Shown here piece by piece: positions 30,435 through 38,959 of a stretch of DNA of 64,000 nucleotides (its first letter is position 1; each line of letters begins with the position of its first letter). A program made the position numbers and the translations under genes. The notes beneath the pieces are model-generated. The model ran no database searches. It was not told the DNA's origin and worked only from the letters and a program-made list of their open reading frames with translations. This DNA is from Leptospira levettii (GTDB taxonomy: Bacteria; Spirochaetota; Leptospiria; Leptospirales; Leptospiraceae), in contig NZ_NPDM01000006.1 of the NCBI RefSeq assembly GCF_002812085.1, positions 62,001 through 126,000 on the forward strand, read 5' to 3'.

Positions 30435-31418
30435 TTAATTCGATTCACTTCCCAATTGGAAATTTAAAGTTTTTACAGGTTCTTCATTTCCTACTTGGTC
30501 CACTGCATAATAAAACATTTGGAAGGAACCTTTACATTCTGATTTTAAACCCAATACTGAAATGTCTGTAGTAAAGGATTTAAACTCAGATTGGGTACCT
30601 GATTGGCAGGTGACCGAATACAGAATATCCTTTACTCCACTTCGATTGTCTTTTGATACCAATCGAATTGCCGAAGTTGGGGATAAAAAGTTTGTATTCC
30701 CTTTTCCTTTGGACATTGTACCCATCCACTCTACATTGGATGTTGGTGGAATTGTATCTCTAATAAATTCTAATATTTGTATTGGTTCCTTGTTTCCTGC
30801 CATGTCCACAGAGAAGTAAAATAATTTGTATTCTCCTTCTTCTGTAAAAGGAATCGAAGCTAAGGACTTTGCCGAATTCCATTGCCCATCATTCACTCGG
30901 TAACGAACCTCAGCAATACCCGATGCATCATCGGTAGGTGATACATAAATATGGTCTTTCGTTAAATACCGTGTGCCAACCTCTTTCTCTTTAACAATCA
31001 CAAAACTATCGTTAGAGATTACGGAAACTTGATTTTTCGGAACTGGTTTCGGTTCAAATGTTTTTTTGGTTACAAATTCTCTTGGAACAGACAAAGGAGA
31101 ACCAGGGTCCACATTTGTAGAGAACACTTGGGTCCAAAATCCTTTTGCTCCATATTCACCTAACCTGCGAACACGAAAGTATTCGAAGTCATCTTTTGGA
31201 GTGACAGTAATTCGGTTCCCTTTGAACTGAATTACTTCCGGTGGTTTTGGCGCAATTGATGCTTCCGTTTCACTTGGTTTTTCTTGCCAAAGTTCCAATT
31301 CAAAATTGGCATCGGCTTCTGCATCGATGAGGATTCTTAGTTCCCTTTTTGGTTTGGAATCTAGGGAACTAAAAATCAGTAATAAAAAAGTGAGGATTAA
31401 AGTTAGATTTTGTTTCAT
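30435..31418 (-). CDS. Exported protein with two OmpL47-type modules
   Basis: A protein of 327 residues from ATG 31418 with ribosome-binding site AGAAGGG; the longer frame to 31496 runs into the LysM-FecR gene. The signal peptide is LTLILTFLLLIFSSLDSK. Two repeats of the OmpL47-like module are visible: about 170-240 (ASGIAEVRYRVNDGQWN ending YFSVDMAGNKEPIQ) and about 255-325 (RSGVKDILYSVTC ending YYAVDQVGNEEPVK). Such modules occur in leptospiral surface proteins that bind host matrix, but here they may only be structural. The gene starts 7 nt after the LysM-FecR gene, so the two are co-transcribed. Confidence 0.82.
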   Translation of the reverse strand: MKQNLTLILTFLLLIFSSLDSKPKRELRILIDAEADANFELELWQEKPSETEASIAPKPPEVIQFKGNRITVTPKDDFEYFRVRRLGEYGAKGFWTQVFSTNVDPGSPLSVPREFVTKKTFEPKPVPKNQVSVISNDSFVIVKEKEVGTRYLTKDHIYVSPTDDASGIAEVRYRVNDGQWNSAKSLASIPFTEEGEYKLFYFSVDMAGNKEPIQILEFIRDTIPPTSNVEWMGTMSKGKGNTNFLSPTSAIRLVSKDNRSGVKDILYSVTCQSGTQSEFKSFTTDISVLGLKSECKGSFQMFYYAVDQVGNEEPVKTLNFQLGSESN

Positions 31419-31425
31419 ATCCCTT

Positions 31426-32214
31426 CTATTCTTCTTTGATACGAGGTGCTTCTGGAATTTTATAAGGTTGAACAGGAGACTTTCCTTTTTCAACAAACGT
31501 TGCCATTCCTTGTGTGAGTTCTACCGTTTTCCCTTGGGCATTCACATCCACAACACCTTCAAAACAAGAGATTGTAGAACTTAATTTTTCATCGAGTTCC
31601 ACACGGAACTCAGTCCCTCTCACACCGGCAGTCGAAGAAGGGCTAACAATATTGAATTTATGATTGGCAACTGGTGGATCACTTTTTGCCACTTTTGCAT
31701 CAAGGCTTCCTTTAAAAAGAGCCACTGTCACAGGCCCACCTTTTTTATCTTCACCTTTGACTTCAAAATGGCTATTGTTTAAGATACGAACCATACCTAC
31801 TTGGTTGATGTGGATGTCCGTTTTTCCTTTTCCATTGGTTTTGATTTGGTCATTCGGGTGTAATTCTTGGCCAAGTTTGAGTGGAGTCCAAGGTCCTTTT
31901 CCACCAGTTCCATTCCATTCCACTTGTCCCATCACAAATTCAGTGACACCTACCACAGCCTTTCTTAAAAAAACAGGCACCACAAGGGAAAGACCTGGTT
32001 TGATCAAATCGGGATTTGGGATTTTATTGTATTTCAGAAGTTCTGGCCAACGTTTCGGATCAGAAAGGTGGCGTTCCGAAATGAGAGAAAGAGTTTCTCC
32101 CTTTTGGACGGTGATGGTAATGGGTTCCAATGCCGCATCTGGTTCTGCCATTACTGGGAATTGGCATAACATTATGATAAGTACTAGGATAGTGTGTACG
32201 ATGGACTTTCTCAT
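31426..32214 (-). CDS. LysM and FecR domain protein, exported
   Basis: A protein of 262 residues with signal peptide (VHTILVLIIMLCQFPVMAEP). A LysM peptidoglycan-binding module spans about 32-80 (ITVQKGETLSLISERHLSDP, IKPGLSLVVPVFL). A FecR-type beta domain follows (about 110-240; LHPNDQIKTNGKGKTDIHIN and IVSPSSTAGVRGTEFRVELD), ending in a short proline-rich tail. The combination LysM-FecR is common in spirochaetes and fits a periplasmic peptidoglycan-associated scaffold. Followed by the OmpL47-module protein in the same unit. Confidence 0.9.
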   Translation of the reverse strand: MRKSIVHTILVLIIMLCQFPVMAEPDAALEPITITVQKGETLSLISERHLSDPKRWPELLKYNKIPNPDLIKPGLSLVVPVFLRKAVVGVTEFVMGQVEWNGTGGKGPWTPLKLGQELHPNDQIKTNGKGKTDIHINQVGMVRILNNSHFEVKGEDKKGGPVTVALFKGSLDAKVAKSDPPVANHKFNIVSPSSTAGVRGTEFRVELDEKLSSTISCFEGVVDVNAQGKTVELTQGMATFVEKGKSPVQPYKIPEAPRIKEE

Positions 32215-32372
32215 ATTTATACTCTCTCAAACTTCTGTTTAAATTTCCAGCGATTTCGTAAATCTTGGGGATTTTTCTAAACGAAGTTTTCCATCATAGC
32301 ATTCGAATGATCTAAAGAATGGAACCAAAATTTCCGAACCCAATGAATATTTACCCTTATCAAAGTTAGTTT

Positions 32373-32960
32373 CTAACCACCTTGTAAAAAATAAATTCCG
32401 AGTGCCGCCGCCATATGGGGGTGATGGATTGTTCCATCAAGTAACAGTTGTTTGACTTCCTTTGGTGATTTTAAAACAATTTCAATATCTTCCCCTTCAT
32501 CAAACTCTACATCAAACATGGGTTCCACATCATAGGCTACATAAGAGTATGACCAGTTGGTGAACATGGCAGGATTACCAGAAAATTTTGACAACAGTTT
32601 GATTTTGTTTGGGTCTGTAGCATACCCTGTCTCTTCACGTAATTCTCGGATGACGGATGTTAGTTCGCTATCTGGTTCTTCTTCATCCACAATACCGCCA
32701 GGAATTTCTAAACTGTCTTCACCGATCCCATGTCTGTATTGTTTGATGAGTAAAATTTCTCCAGATTTGGTGACGGGAACCACATTCACCCAGTTTTTGG
32801 ATTTTAAAACATAATAGGTTTTTTCTTGTTCTGAACGTGGTAGTTTGATATCGAAGGATGCCAGAGTATAAATGGGAGTAGGGAATAGGTCTTTCCAATT
32901 TTTTCGTTCTTTCAATTGTTTTTGTTCCTTTGGAGTAGTTTGAAGCCACCTCCAATCCAA
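32373..32960 (-). CDS. Nudix hydrolase (ADP-ribose pyrophosphatase-like)
   Basis: A protein of 195 residues with TTG start; no internal Met is available before the catalytic domain. The fold matches ADP-ribose/ADP-sugar pyrophosphatases (ILLIKQYRHGIGEDSLEIPG). The Nudix box catalytic core RELREETGY is intact. The spacer from the leading Gly to Arg is two residues longer than the GX5EX7RE consensus (IVDEEEPDSELTSVIRE). Substrate unknown. Separated from LysM-FecR by 158 nt with no gene. Confidence 0.88.
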   Translation of the reverse strand: MDWRWLQTTPKEQKQLKERKNWKDLFPTPIYTLASFDIKLPRSEQEKTYYVLKSKNWVNVVPVTKSGEILLIKQYRHGIGEDSLEIPGGIVDEEEPDSELTSVIRELREETGYATDPNKIKLLSKFSGNPAMFTNWSYSYVAYDVEPMFDVEFDEGEDIEIVLKSPKEVKQLLLDGTIHHPHMAAALGIYFLQGG

Positions 32961-33047
32961 TCTTGGGTTTGTGGGATTGGCTAGCTTTTTTTAGAAGTTT
33001 CAATCTTACTCCTTGCTAGAAGAAGCATCGTTTGAAAACCTTTCCTT

Positions 33048-33644
33048 ATGAAATTATATGGTAGCATCACTTCCCCTTATGTAAGACGCATACGTTTCCT
33101 TTGTTTAGAACTCGGGATTCCTTTCCAATTAGTCGATACGATGACAGAATCAGGTCAAAAGGAACTTAGAGAAAAAAATCCACTTTGGAAAGTCCCATAC
33201 TTAGAAACTGACGATGTCAAAATCTGGGATAGCCACACCATCACTGATTATATTTTAGAAACAAAAGGGCATGGTAAGTTTCGTCCCAAAGTTGGTGATC
33301 ATTTTTACAGAGAAGCCAATCTTCTCACAGCCATTGACCAAGCCCTCGACAATGCCATCCTTCTCTTTTATTTGAATAAGGAGGGAATCAAACCAGATGC
33401 CGCTCCTTACTTAACCAAAAATGCACTTCGTATCAGTTCCATTTTAGAATACATCAAACGAGAGTTAAGTGGTAATCATTTCTTTACCGATGGAAAGGTA
33501 GGTTTATCTGAAATTGCACTGTATTCCACTTTGGATTGGATGCGGTTTCGGTCTGTATTGCCTATTTTGGAAGAGGAAATTTTTGTCAATTTTCTGAATT
33601 TCCATGGGCCAAACAAATCCTGGATCGAAACGGCTCCTAAGTAA
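33048..33644 (+). CDS. Glutathione S-transferase family protein
   Basis: A protein of 198 residues. An N-terminal thioredoxin-like domain (MKLYGSITSPYVRRIRFLCL, cis-Pro in KVPYLE, then SHTITDYILE) is followed by an all-helical C-terminal domain. The position of the catalytic Ser/Tyr/Cys is S6 or S9 in GSITSPYVRR. Role may be detoxification or a stress-related function; substrate unknown. Divergent from the Nudix gene across 87 nt, which must hold both promoters. I cannot point to clear -10/-35 boxes. Confidence 0.88.
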   Translation: MKLYGSITSPYVRRIRFLCLELGIPFQLVDTMTESGQKELREKNPLWKVPYLETDDVKIWDSHTITDYILETKGHGKFRPKVGDHFYREANLLTAIDQALDNAILLFYLNKEGIKPDAAPYLTKNALRISSILEYIKRELSGNHFFTDGKVGLSEIALYSTLDWMRFRSVLPILEEEIFVNFLNFHGPNKSWIETAPK

Positions 33645-33690
33645 ACTTCCCAAACCTTTTTTACTCGACCCCATTTGATTTCACTGGATT

Positions 33691-35727
33691 ATGTCCCTTA
33701 CTGGACTCCCTATGAAATTGAATGCGGCACAAATGGAAGCTGTTTCCACCATCCAAGGTCCCCTTCTTGTCTTTGCAGGAGCAGGGTCAGGGAAAACCCG
33801 CGTCATCACCAACCGGATCGCCCATATGGTGGAGGGAGTCAAAATCCCTGCGAGTAAAATCGTAGCTCTTTCCTTTACCAATAAAAGTGCCAAAGAAATG
33901 GCAGAGCGCCTTCGGAAAATGGTTCCGAGAGAAAAACTGAAAGGGATTACCCTTTCCACCTTCCATTCCCTTGGCCTTAAGATCCTAAAAGAACACATTA
34001 CCAAACTTGGTTACAACGAAACGTTTTTACTCTTTAATGGAACCGACCAGGAAGCCTTTGTTTCCGACCTTTTAAAATCCAAACGCCTGGATCCCAAAAA
34101 AGTCCCTCCAAAAGAAATCCTTCGCCGTATCTCCTATGCGAAAAATACGCAAGTCCATCCCAAAGACAATGGTCTCACTGGTGAGTTTGATTTAGTGGCA
34201 GCCGAAGTTTTTTCACTGTATGAAGAGGGTCTCAAAGAAAAAAATGCCATCGATTTTGATGATTTGATTTTACTTCCCAAACGACTGTTAGCTGAGTTTC
34301 CTGAAATTGCAGCTTATTACCAAAGAAAACACGAATACTTCCTTGTGGATGAATTCCAAGACACAAACCAACTCCAATACGAGTTTTTATCTCTCTTTCG
34401 TGGGAACAGTGATAACCTCTGTGTAGTGGGAGATGATGACCAAAGTATCTATGCATTCCGCGGATCCAATGTCCAACTCATCCTGAATTTTGAAAGGGAA
34501 TTCCCTCATGCAAAAGTGGTGAGGTTACTTGAAAATTATCGGTCCACATCACTCATCATCCAAGCAGCAAACTCCCTCATCCAAAACAACAAAGGCCGTA
34601 AGGAAAAAACCTTGTACAGCCGGATCCCTTCCGCCGAACGCGTGGAATACTATGAAACTGCCGATGAAAGAGAAGAAGCCATCTTTGTAGCAGGAAGGAT
34701 CCAAACACTTCTCATCAAAAATGAATTTAAGGGTAAAGAAATCGCCATCCTTTTTCGTACGAACTTCCAATCACGTCCCTTCGAAGAAGAACTTCGCAAC
34801 CGGAGTATTCCTTACAAAGTAGTGGGTGGTTATAATTTTTTTGACAGAAAGGAAATCCGAGATTGTATTTCGTATCTTCGTTACGTGGCAAACCCTAAAG
34901 ATGATTATTCCCTCCTTCGGATCATCAATTACCCGAAACGTGGCATAGGTCCTGGCACCATGCAAAAACTCCAGGAAGAAGCCTTTACCCACAAACTTTC
35001 TCTGTATGAAATCTTTCATAAAATGATTGAGAGTCCCGACTATTTGCCCGAAGTAAAGGCTAAGGTCAGACAAGAAATTTACCAATTTGTAGAAATGGTA
35101 GATGCCTTCAAAAAGAAGTTTGCCATGTCTCCGAAACTCGCACCGGTACTTCGGGAAATGATCACTCAAATTGGGTTTGAGCGGGAAATTTCCATGGAAG
35201 AAACCGAAGAGAAGGTGGTCAAAGCCCGTATCTACAACTTAAGTGAACTTGTGAACATGTTGTCCTTTTTTGAAGAAGAAGAGGGCAGGGAAGGAAAGGC
35301 CACAATTTTTGACTTCTTACAAAGGTTAGTCCTCCTCATGGAAGATGAACCGAAAGAGGATGAAGAGGACAGAAGGGTGCAACTCCTCACCATGCACCAG
35401 TCAAAAGGACTCGAATACGATTTAGTATTTTTAGTGGGACTCGAAGAGGGAATTTTACCGAACTCACGTGTTATAGAAGAAGAAGGGGAAGTGGTCGATG
35501 AAGAACGACGCCTTCTCTACGTGGGTATGACTCGCCCAAGGCGAAAATTGTACTTGACTTCGGCTCGTACAAGACGCAAATTTGGGGAGCAAATCGAGAG
35601 TGCCCCCTCTCGGTTTTTAAACGAGCTGTCTCAGGACGCTGTTCTTTTTTTCCCTATGGAAACAAAGGATAGAGACACAGAAACTAAGAATTTCTTAGAG
35701 GAATTAGACAAACTAAAGGTAGGCTAA
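33691..35727 (+). CDS. UvrD/Rep-family ATP-dependent DNA helicase
   Basis: Superfamily 1A 3'-5' helicase, 678 residues, close to Rep/PcrA in length. Motif I AGAGSGKT lies at 29-36, motif Ia ALSFTNKSAKEMAERL, motif II VDEFQDTN, motif III GDDDQSIYAFRGS, motif IV LLENYRST, motif V TMHQSKGLEYDLVFLVGLEE and motif VI RRLLYVGMTRPRRKL. The domain order is standard. The N-terminus LNAAQMEAVSTIQGP resembles Rep, so an alternative start is ATG 33712. The TAATG overlap with the next gene implies co-transcription with a TPR lipoprotein. Confidence 0.95.
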   Translation: MSLTGLPMKLNAAQMEAVSTIQGPLLVFAGAGSGKTRVITNRIAHMVEGVKIPASKIVALSFTNKSAKEMAERLRKMVPREKLKGITLSTFHSLGLKILKEHITKLGYNETFLLFNGTDQEAFVSDLLKSKRLDPKKVPPKEILRRISYAKNTQVHPKDNGLTGEFDLVAAEVFSLYEEGLKEKNAIDFDDLILLPKRLLAEFPEIAAYYQRKHEYFLVDEFQDTNQLQYEFLSLFRGNSDNLCVVGDDDQSIYAFRGSNVQLILNFEREFPHAKVVRLLENYRSTSLIIQAANSLIQNNKGRKEKTLYSRIPSAERVEYYETADEREEAIFVAGRIQTLLIKNEFKGKEIAILFRTNFQSRPFEEELRNRSIPYKVVGGYNFFDRKEIRDCISYLRYVANPKDDYSLLRIINYPKRGIGPGTMQKLQEEAFTHKLSLYEIFHKMIESPDYLPEVKAKVRQEIYQFVEMVDAFKKKFAMSPKLAPVLREMITQIGFEREISMEETEEKVVKARIYNLSELVNMLSFFEEEEGREGKATIFDFLQRLVLLMEDEPKEDEEDRRVQLLTMHQSKGLEYDLVFLVGLEEGILPNSRVIEEEGEVVDEERRLLYVGMTRPRRKLYLTSARTRRKFGEQIESAPSRFLNELSQDAVLFFPMETKDRDTETKNFLEELDKLKVG

Positions 35728-36416
35728 TGAAATCGATTCTCCCACTCACCCTCCTATTGTTGGTAGTGGCATTTGAAAATTGCGCATCAAACAAGGAAAC
35801 CATCCGCCCAGGAGTTTCCAAAATCAACACAGGGTCTCATTTGGCCCAAATCGAAGCAATCGATGCTGATCTCAAATCCTCTACACTATCTGACGAATCC
35901 CGTGACAAATTAATTATCAAAAAGGGAAAGTTATTACTCGATTTAGGTCGTTATGAAGAATCAATCACAACCCTAAACCAAGTAAACCAGGCAAAAGCAA
36001 ATCCTGTACAATTGTCTGAGTGGAATTTGGCAATGGGGAAAGCCTATATCGGAAAAAACGAATATAACAAAGCGATCCAGTTCCTAAACCAATCGGAGAA
36101 ACTTGATAAAAATACGAACCTAATGGAACGTAAAAAACTAGTGGTGCAATCTCTTGTAGCAGAAAGAGAGTATTACCCAGCACTTGCGACTCTTACAAAA
36201 ACCTACACAAAAGGGAATCAGAAAAAAGACGAATTCTACTACGAGACTGCAGCAAAGACCTATCTCAAAATGGGATTCGAATACAAAAACACCGGTTTTT
36301 ATCAAAAAGGATTACAAGTCGCAAATCTTGGTTTGGAAGAATTTCCTAACAATGAAACCTTAAAGTCCATTCAAAAAGAATGTTTGGAAGTGTTACAGCC
36401 GGAGGGCAAACTCTAA
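35727..36416 (+). CDS. TPR lipoprotein
   Basis: A protein of 229 residues. The signal peptide and lipobox are PLTLLLLVVAFENCASNK (Leptospira lipoboxes tolerate Asn at -1). The body is helical, with TPR-like repeats (GKLLLDLGRYEESITTLNQV; MGKAYIGKNEYNKAIQFLNQ; YLKMGFEYKNTGFYQKGLQV). Probably an envelope scaffold. Its ATG overlaps the helicase stop by one nucleotide, and the AsmA-like gene follows 6 nt later. Confidence 0.85.
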   Translation: MKSILPLTLLLLVVAFENCASNKETIRPGVSKINTGSHLAQIEAIDADLKSSTLSDESRDKLIIKKGKLLLDLGRYEESITTLNQVNQAKANPVQLSEWNLAMGKAYIGKNEYNKAIQFLNQSEKLDKNTNLMERKKLVVQSLVAEREYYPALATLTKTYTKGNQKKDEFYYETAAKTYLKMGFEYKNTGFYQKGLQVANLGLEEFPNNETLKSIQKECLEVLQPEGKL

Positions 36417-36422
36417 GATTTT

Positions 36423-38612
36423 TTGGAACGTTTTTTCCCAACACATCGTTTCCTTGAGTGGAAACAAAACTTAGAATTCGTACTCAATAGAATCCGTGAA
36501 AACAAACGGGTTCTATTTTCATTTATAGCTCTTGCTTTCGTTTTTTTTCTCTTTGTCCTATCTTACTATGGTTTAGAATTTTATCTCCGTAACTATCGGA
36601 TCCCACTCGTCAAACTTCGTAAAGTTGTTGCCGCAACCATCAACCAAGAATTAGGCAAAGCCGTTGATATTGGAGTTCTCGATTTTTCGTTAAGAGAAGG
36701 ACTCATCATTGAAGATTTGGTTGTCTCAAACGAAGAAGACTTTTCGTTTAATGATCATATGTTGAAGGTAAAAAAAGTTACCTTTCGACTCTCAAGTTAT
36801 TTCAAAGAATCTCCTACGGTGGAACGCATTGATTTTTACAGTCCACAACTTGTTTTAAACGAAGATACCAGTTTAAGGAATCGGTTGATTGAGTATGCAC
36901 AAACAAGTCGTATCAAAGACATCCGATTTCACGATGCAAAACTCACAGTTAAAAAATCAGATACAACTTTGGTGGATTGGAAAGAAGGTTGGGATATCGA
37001 TTTACTTCGAAAAAACAAACGTCTTTATTTAAAATATACAAATGGTTGGTTTTGGGTTCCAAATACAACGCGAATCAAAGGAGAAGGTGAGTTTTCCGAG
37101 ACCAATTTGAATGAATATAAATTTGAATTTTTTTGGAAAAATTATCCCTCAGAAGAAGCGATATTACTCACCAATTTTTTGTTTGGTGCAAATGTTCAAT
37201 CTGCCGTTTTATCAGGGGAAGGTAAAATATCTTCCGATCCAAATAATGGTTTTGTGATGGATGGAGAGGTTGAATTTGAGAACTCATTCATTATCATACC
37301 ATTTTTTGAAAACTATCTCTTGGAAGGTTTTCGGTTTCGAGAGAAGTTTCATTTTACGGAAAATTTAGAAGAACGAGAATTTATTGGGAATGAGTTCCAA
37401 ATCAAATCACAAGTATTGTCCCAGATGGCGAAGGAAACGTTACTTTTTCGCAAAATTGAATTTCAAATTGGGGCATTAGAAGATATATTTGAACATGTTA
37501 CTGACATCTCTGGATTTATTCGTTTTCCATTGTTTGGTGAAATGCATGGAAATATTGAATTAAAGGAAACTGGAGAAAAAAACAAATGGTTTACTCTTTC
37601 AGGGGAACTCAATGGAAGTGAGATCAAACTTGATTCTTCACTTGTCCAAATTGAAAATGCAAAACTAAGTTTAAAACTAAAACCAAACCAAGAATGGGAT
37701 TTGAACTTAGATGCTGAAATTTTTGGAAAACCTTCTCATTTAATGGGTTCTGGATATTCCGAGTGGAGTCGGTCCAAAAAATTAGATGGATCTTATTATT
37801 ACCCAATGACTTCAAAATCCAAACTTAGTTTTCAGACGACGGAACTGACAGCTAACGATTGGAAACCATTATATGAGGATTGGAAAAAAGAAACCTTAGA
37901 AGAAATTCGAGAAAGGCAGGAGAAACTAATTCCTGAAGAGTATTTTTACCAAACAAAACTCTATAAATACTTTTTAGAATCGATGAATTTTGATTTAGGA
38001 ATCTACATTACAAATTTTTATCCTTACCAAGGGGCAAAATCTCTTGGAGAATCAAAAGGTAATTTTACTGTCAAAGATGGTCGCTTTAATTTCAATTTGG
38101 GATTGGGAAATATAGATTCAAAAGTTTCTATGGTATCTTATTTTGCGAGTAAAACACCTAACTTTAGTTTGAACCTGCTATTAAAAGAATACCCATGGTC
38201 GGAACCTTGGATGGTGATGTGTGGGATTGAATTAAAACCTACCAATGTCAGTATGGATTTTAGTTTCAATAGCATTGGGAGTGATTATTATATGTTGCAT
38301 AAAGATGCTAGAACATCTTATTTCTTAAAATTATTCGGAATTAATTTAAAAGATGGAGACTTGATTGTAAAGGGAAATGTGGATTTAAAACCATTACAAT
38401 CACCATTTGATATGGAATTTACCCTCAATCGATATTCCGATTTGGATTATTTATCGGATGTAGTCGTAACAAGTGGAAATGGATCCATTGATTTAAAAGG
38501 TTATGGCAATAATAAAAACGGTAATTACCAGATGACTGTGTATGGTTTATTGGGAGAAACGAGAGGGAATTTTTCGATTTCAGAGGAGGATAACAAATGC
38601 GTTTTCAAATGA
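36423..38612 (+). CDS. AsmA-like inner-membrane protein
   Basis: A protein of 729 residues with TTG start (the ribosome-binding site is about 18 nt upstream, so the start is uncertain). One N-terminal membrane helix (VLFSFIALAFVFFLFVLSYYGLEF) is followed by a long repetitive beta structure in the periplasm. The segment after the helix (KLRKVVAATINQELGKAVDI and GVLDFSLREGLIIEDLVVSN) is typical of AsmA/TamB/YhdP proteins, which form hydrophobic grooves carrying phospholipids between membranes. The C-terminal part (GNVDLKPLQSPFDMEFTLNR) also fits. It overlaps the following lipoprotein by 16 nt. Lipid transport is inferred from the family. Confidence 0.8.
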   Translation: MERFFPTHRFLEWKQNLEFVLNRIRENKRVLFSFIALAFVFFLFVLSYYGLEFYLRNYRIPLVKLRKVVAATINQELGKAVDIGVLDFSLREGLIIEDLVVSNEEDFSFNDHMLKVKKVTFRLSSYFKESPTVERIDFYSPQLVLNEDTSLRNRLIEYAQTSRIKDIRFHDAKLTVKKSDTTLVDWKEGWDIDLLRKNKRLYLKYTNGWFWVPNTTRIKGEGEFSETNLNEYKFEFFWKNYPSEEAILLTNFLFGANVQSAVLSGEGKISSDPNNGFVMDGEVEFENSFIIIPFFENYLLEGFRFREKFHFTENLEEREFIGNEFQIKSQVLSQMAKETLLFRKIEFQIGALEDIFEHVTDISGFIRFPLFGEMHGNIELKETGEKNKWFTLSGELNGSEIKLDSSLVQIENAKLSLKLKPNQEWDLNLDAEIFGKPSHLMGSGYSEWSRSKKLDGSYYYPMTSKSKLSFQTTELTANDWKPLYEDWKKETLEEIRERQEKLIPEEYFYQTKLYKYFLESMNFDLGIYITNFYPYQGAKSLGESKGNFTVKDGRFNFNLGLGNIDSKVSMVSYFASKTPNFSLNLLLKEYPWSEPWMVMCGIELKPTNVSMDFSFNSIGSDYYMLHKDARTSYFLKLFGINLKDGDLIVKGNVDLKPLQSPFDMEFTLNRYSDLDYLSDVVVTSGNGSIDLKGYGNNKNGNYQMTVYGLLGETRGNFSISEEDNKCVFK

Positions 38613-38959
38613 GATTTTTAGTATTCGTTTCTCTTTTGATCTTTCAGTTCATTCAATGTTCGGAAAAATCGAACCCAGCTGATACCATACCAAGCCTTAG
38701 CAGTTTACCCAATTTTAAAGGTGAGTGGACCTTGGAATGGGAAAACAAAATCCACCAAATCCAAATTGATCCCGAAGAGAAAAAAGTCCTTTTCGATGGG
38801 AATGAAGGTTTGGAACTTGATTTGGATTCGGTTGGGATTCGAATCCGTGCTTTTGACGAAGAGTCTGTAAAAGGATATTTTTTGTATTCTGATATCAAAC
38901 CAAAATCCTGGATTGGAACTTGGGAAAATCGAGTTGTTCGATTAATCAGAAGGAATTGA
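38597..38959 (+). CDS. Small lipoprotein, unknown function
   Basis: A protein of 120 residues. The strong ribosome-binding site GAGGAGG before the first ATG supports this start, although ATG at 38609 gives a classical ATGA overlap and a shorter signal. Lipobox LLIFQFIQCSEK. The mature part is a small beta-rich domain (FKGEWTLEWENKIHQIQIDP, WIGTWENRVVRLIRRN). It is downstream of the AsmA-like gene and may be its outer-membrane partner. The 3' end overlaps the convergent lpxB gene by 18 nt. Confidence 0.75.
   Translation: MRFQMRFLVFVSLLIFQFIQCSEKSNPADTIPSLSSLPNFKGEWTLEWENKIHQIQIDPEEKKVLFDGNEGLELDLDSVGIRIRAFDEESVKGYFLYSDIKPKSWIGTWENRVVRLIRRN

Noticed and set aside
32719..33003. Alternative reverse frame overlapping the Nudix gene, as a sign of a frameshift
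   Set aside because: The Nudix frame is intact through the catalytic core; the other frame contains no Nudix-related sequence.
37624..37815. Reverse-strand frames inside the AsmA-like gene and similar opposite frames elsewhere
   Set aside because: They are shadows of clearly coding genes and have no family features.
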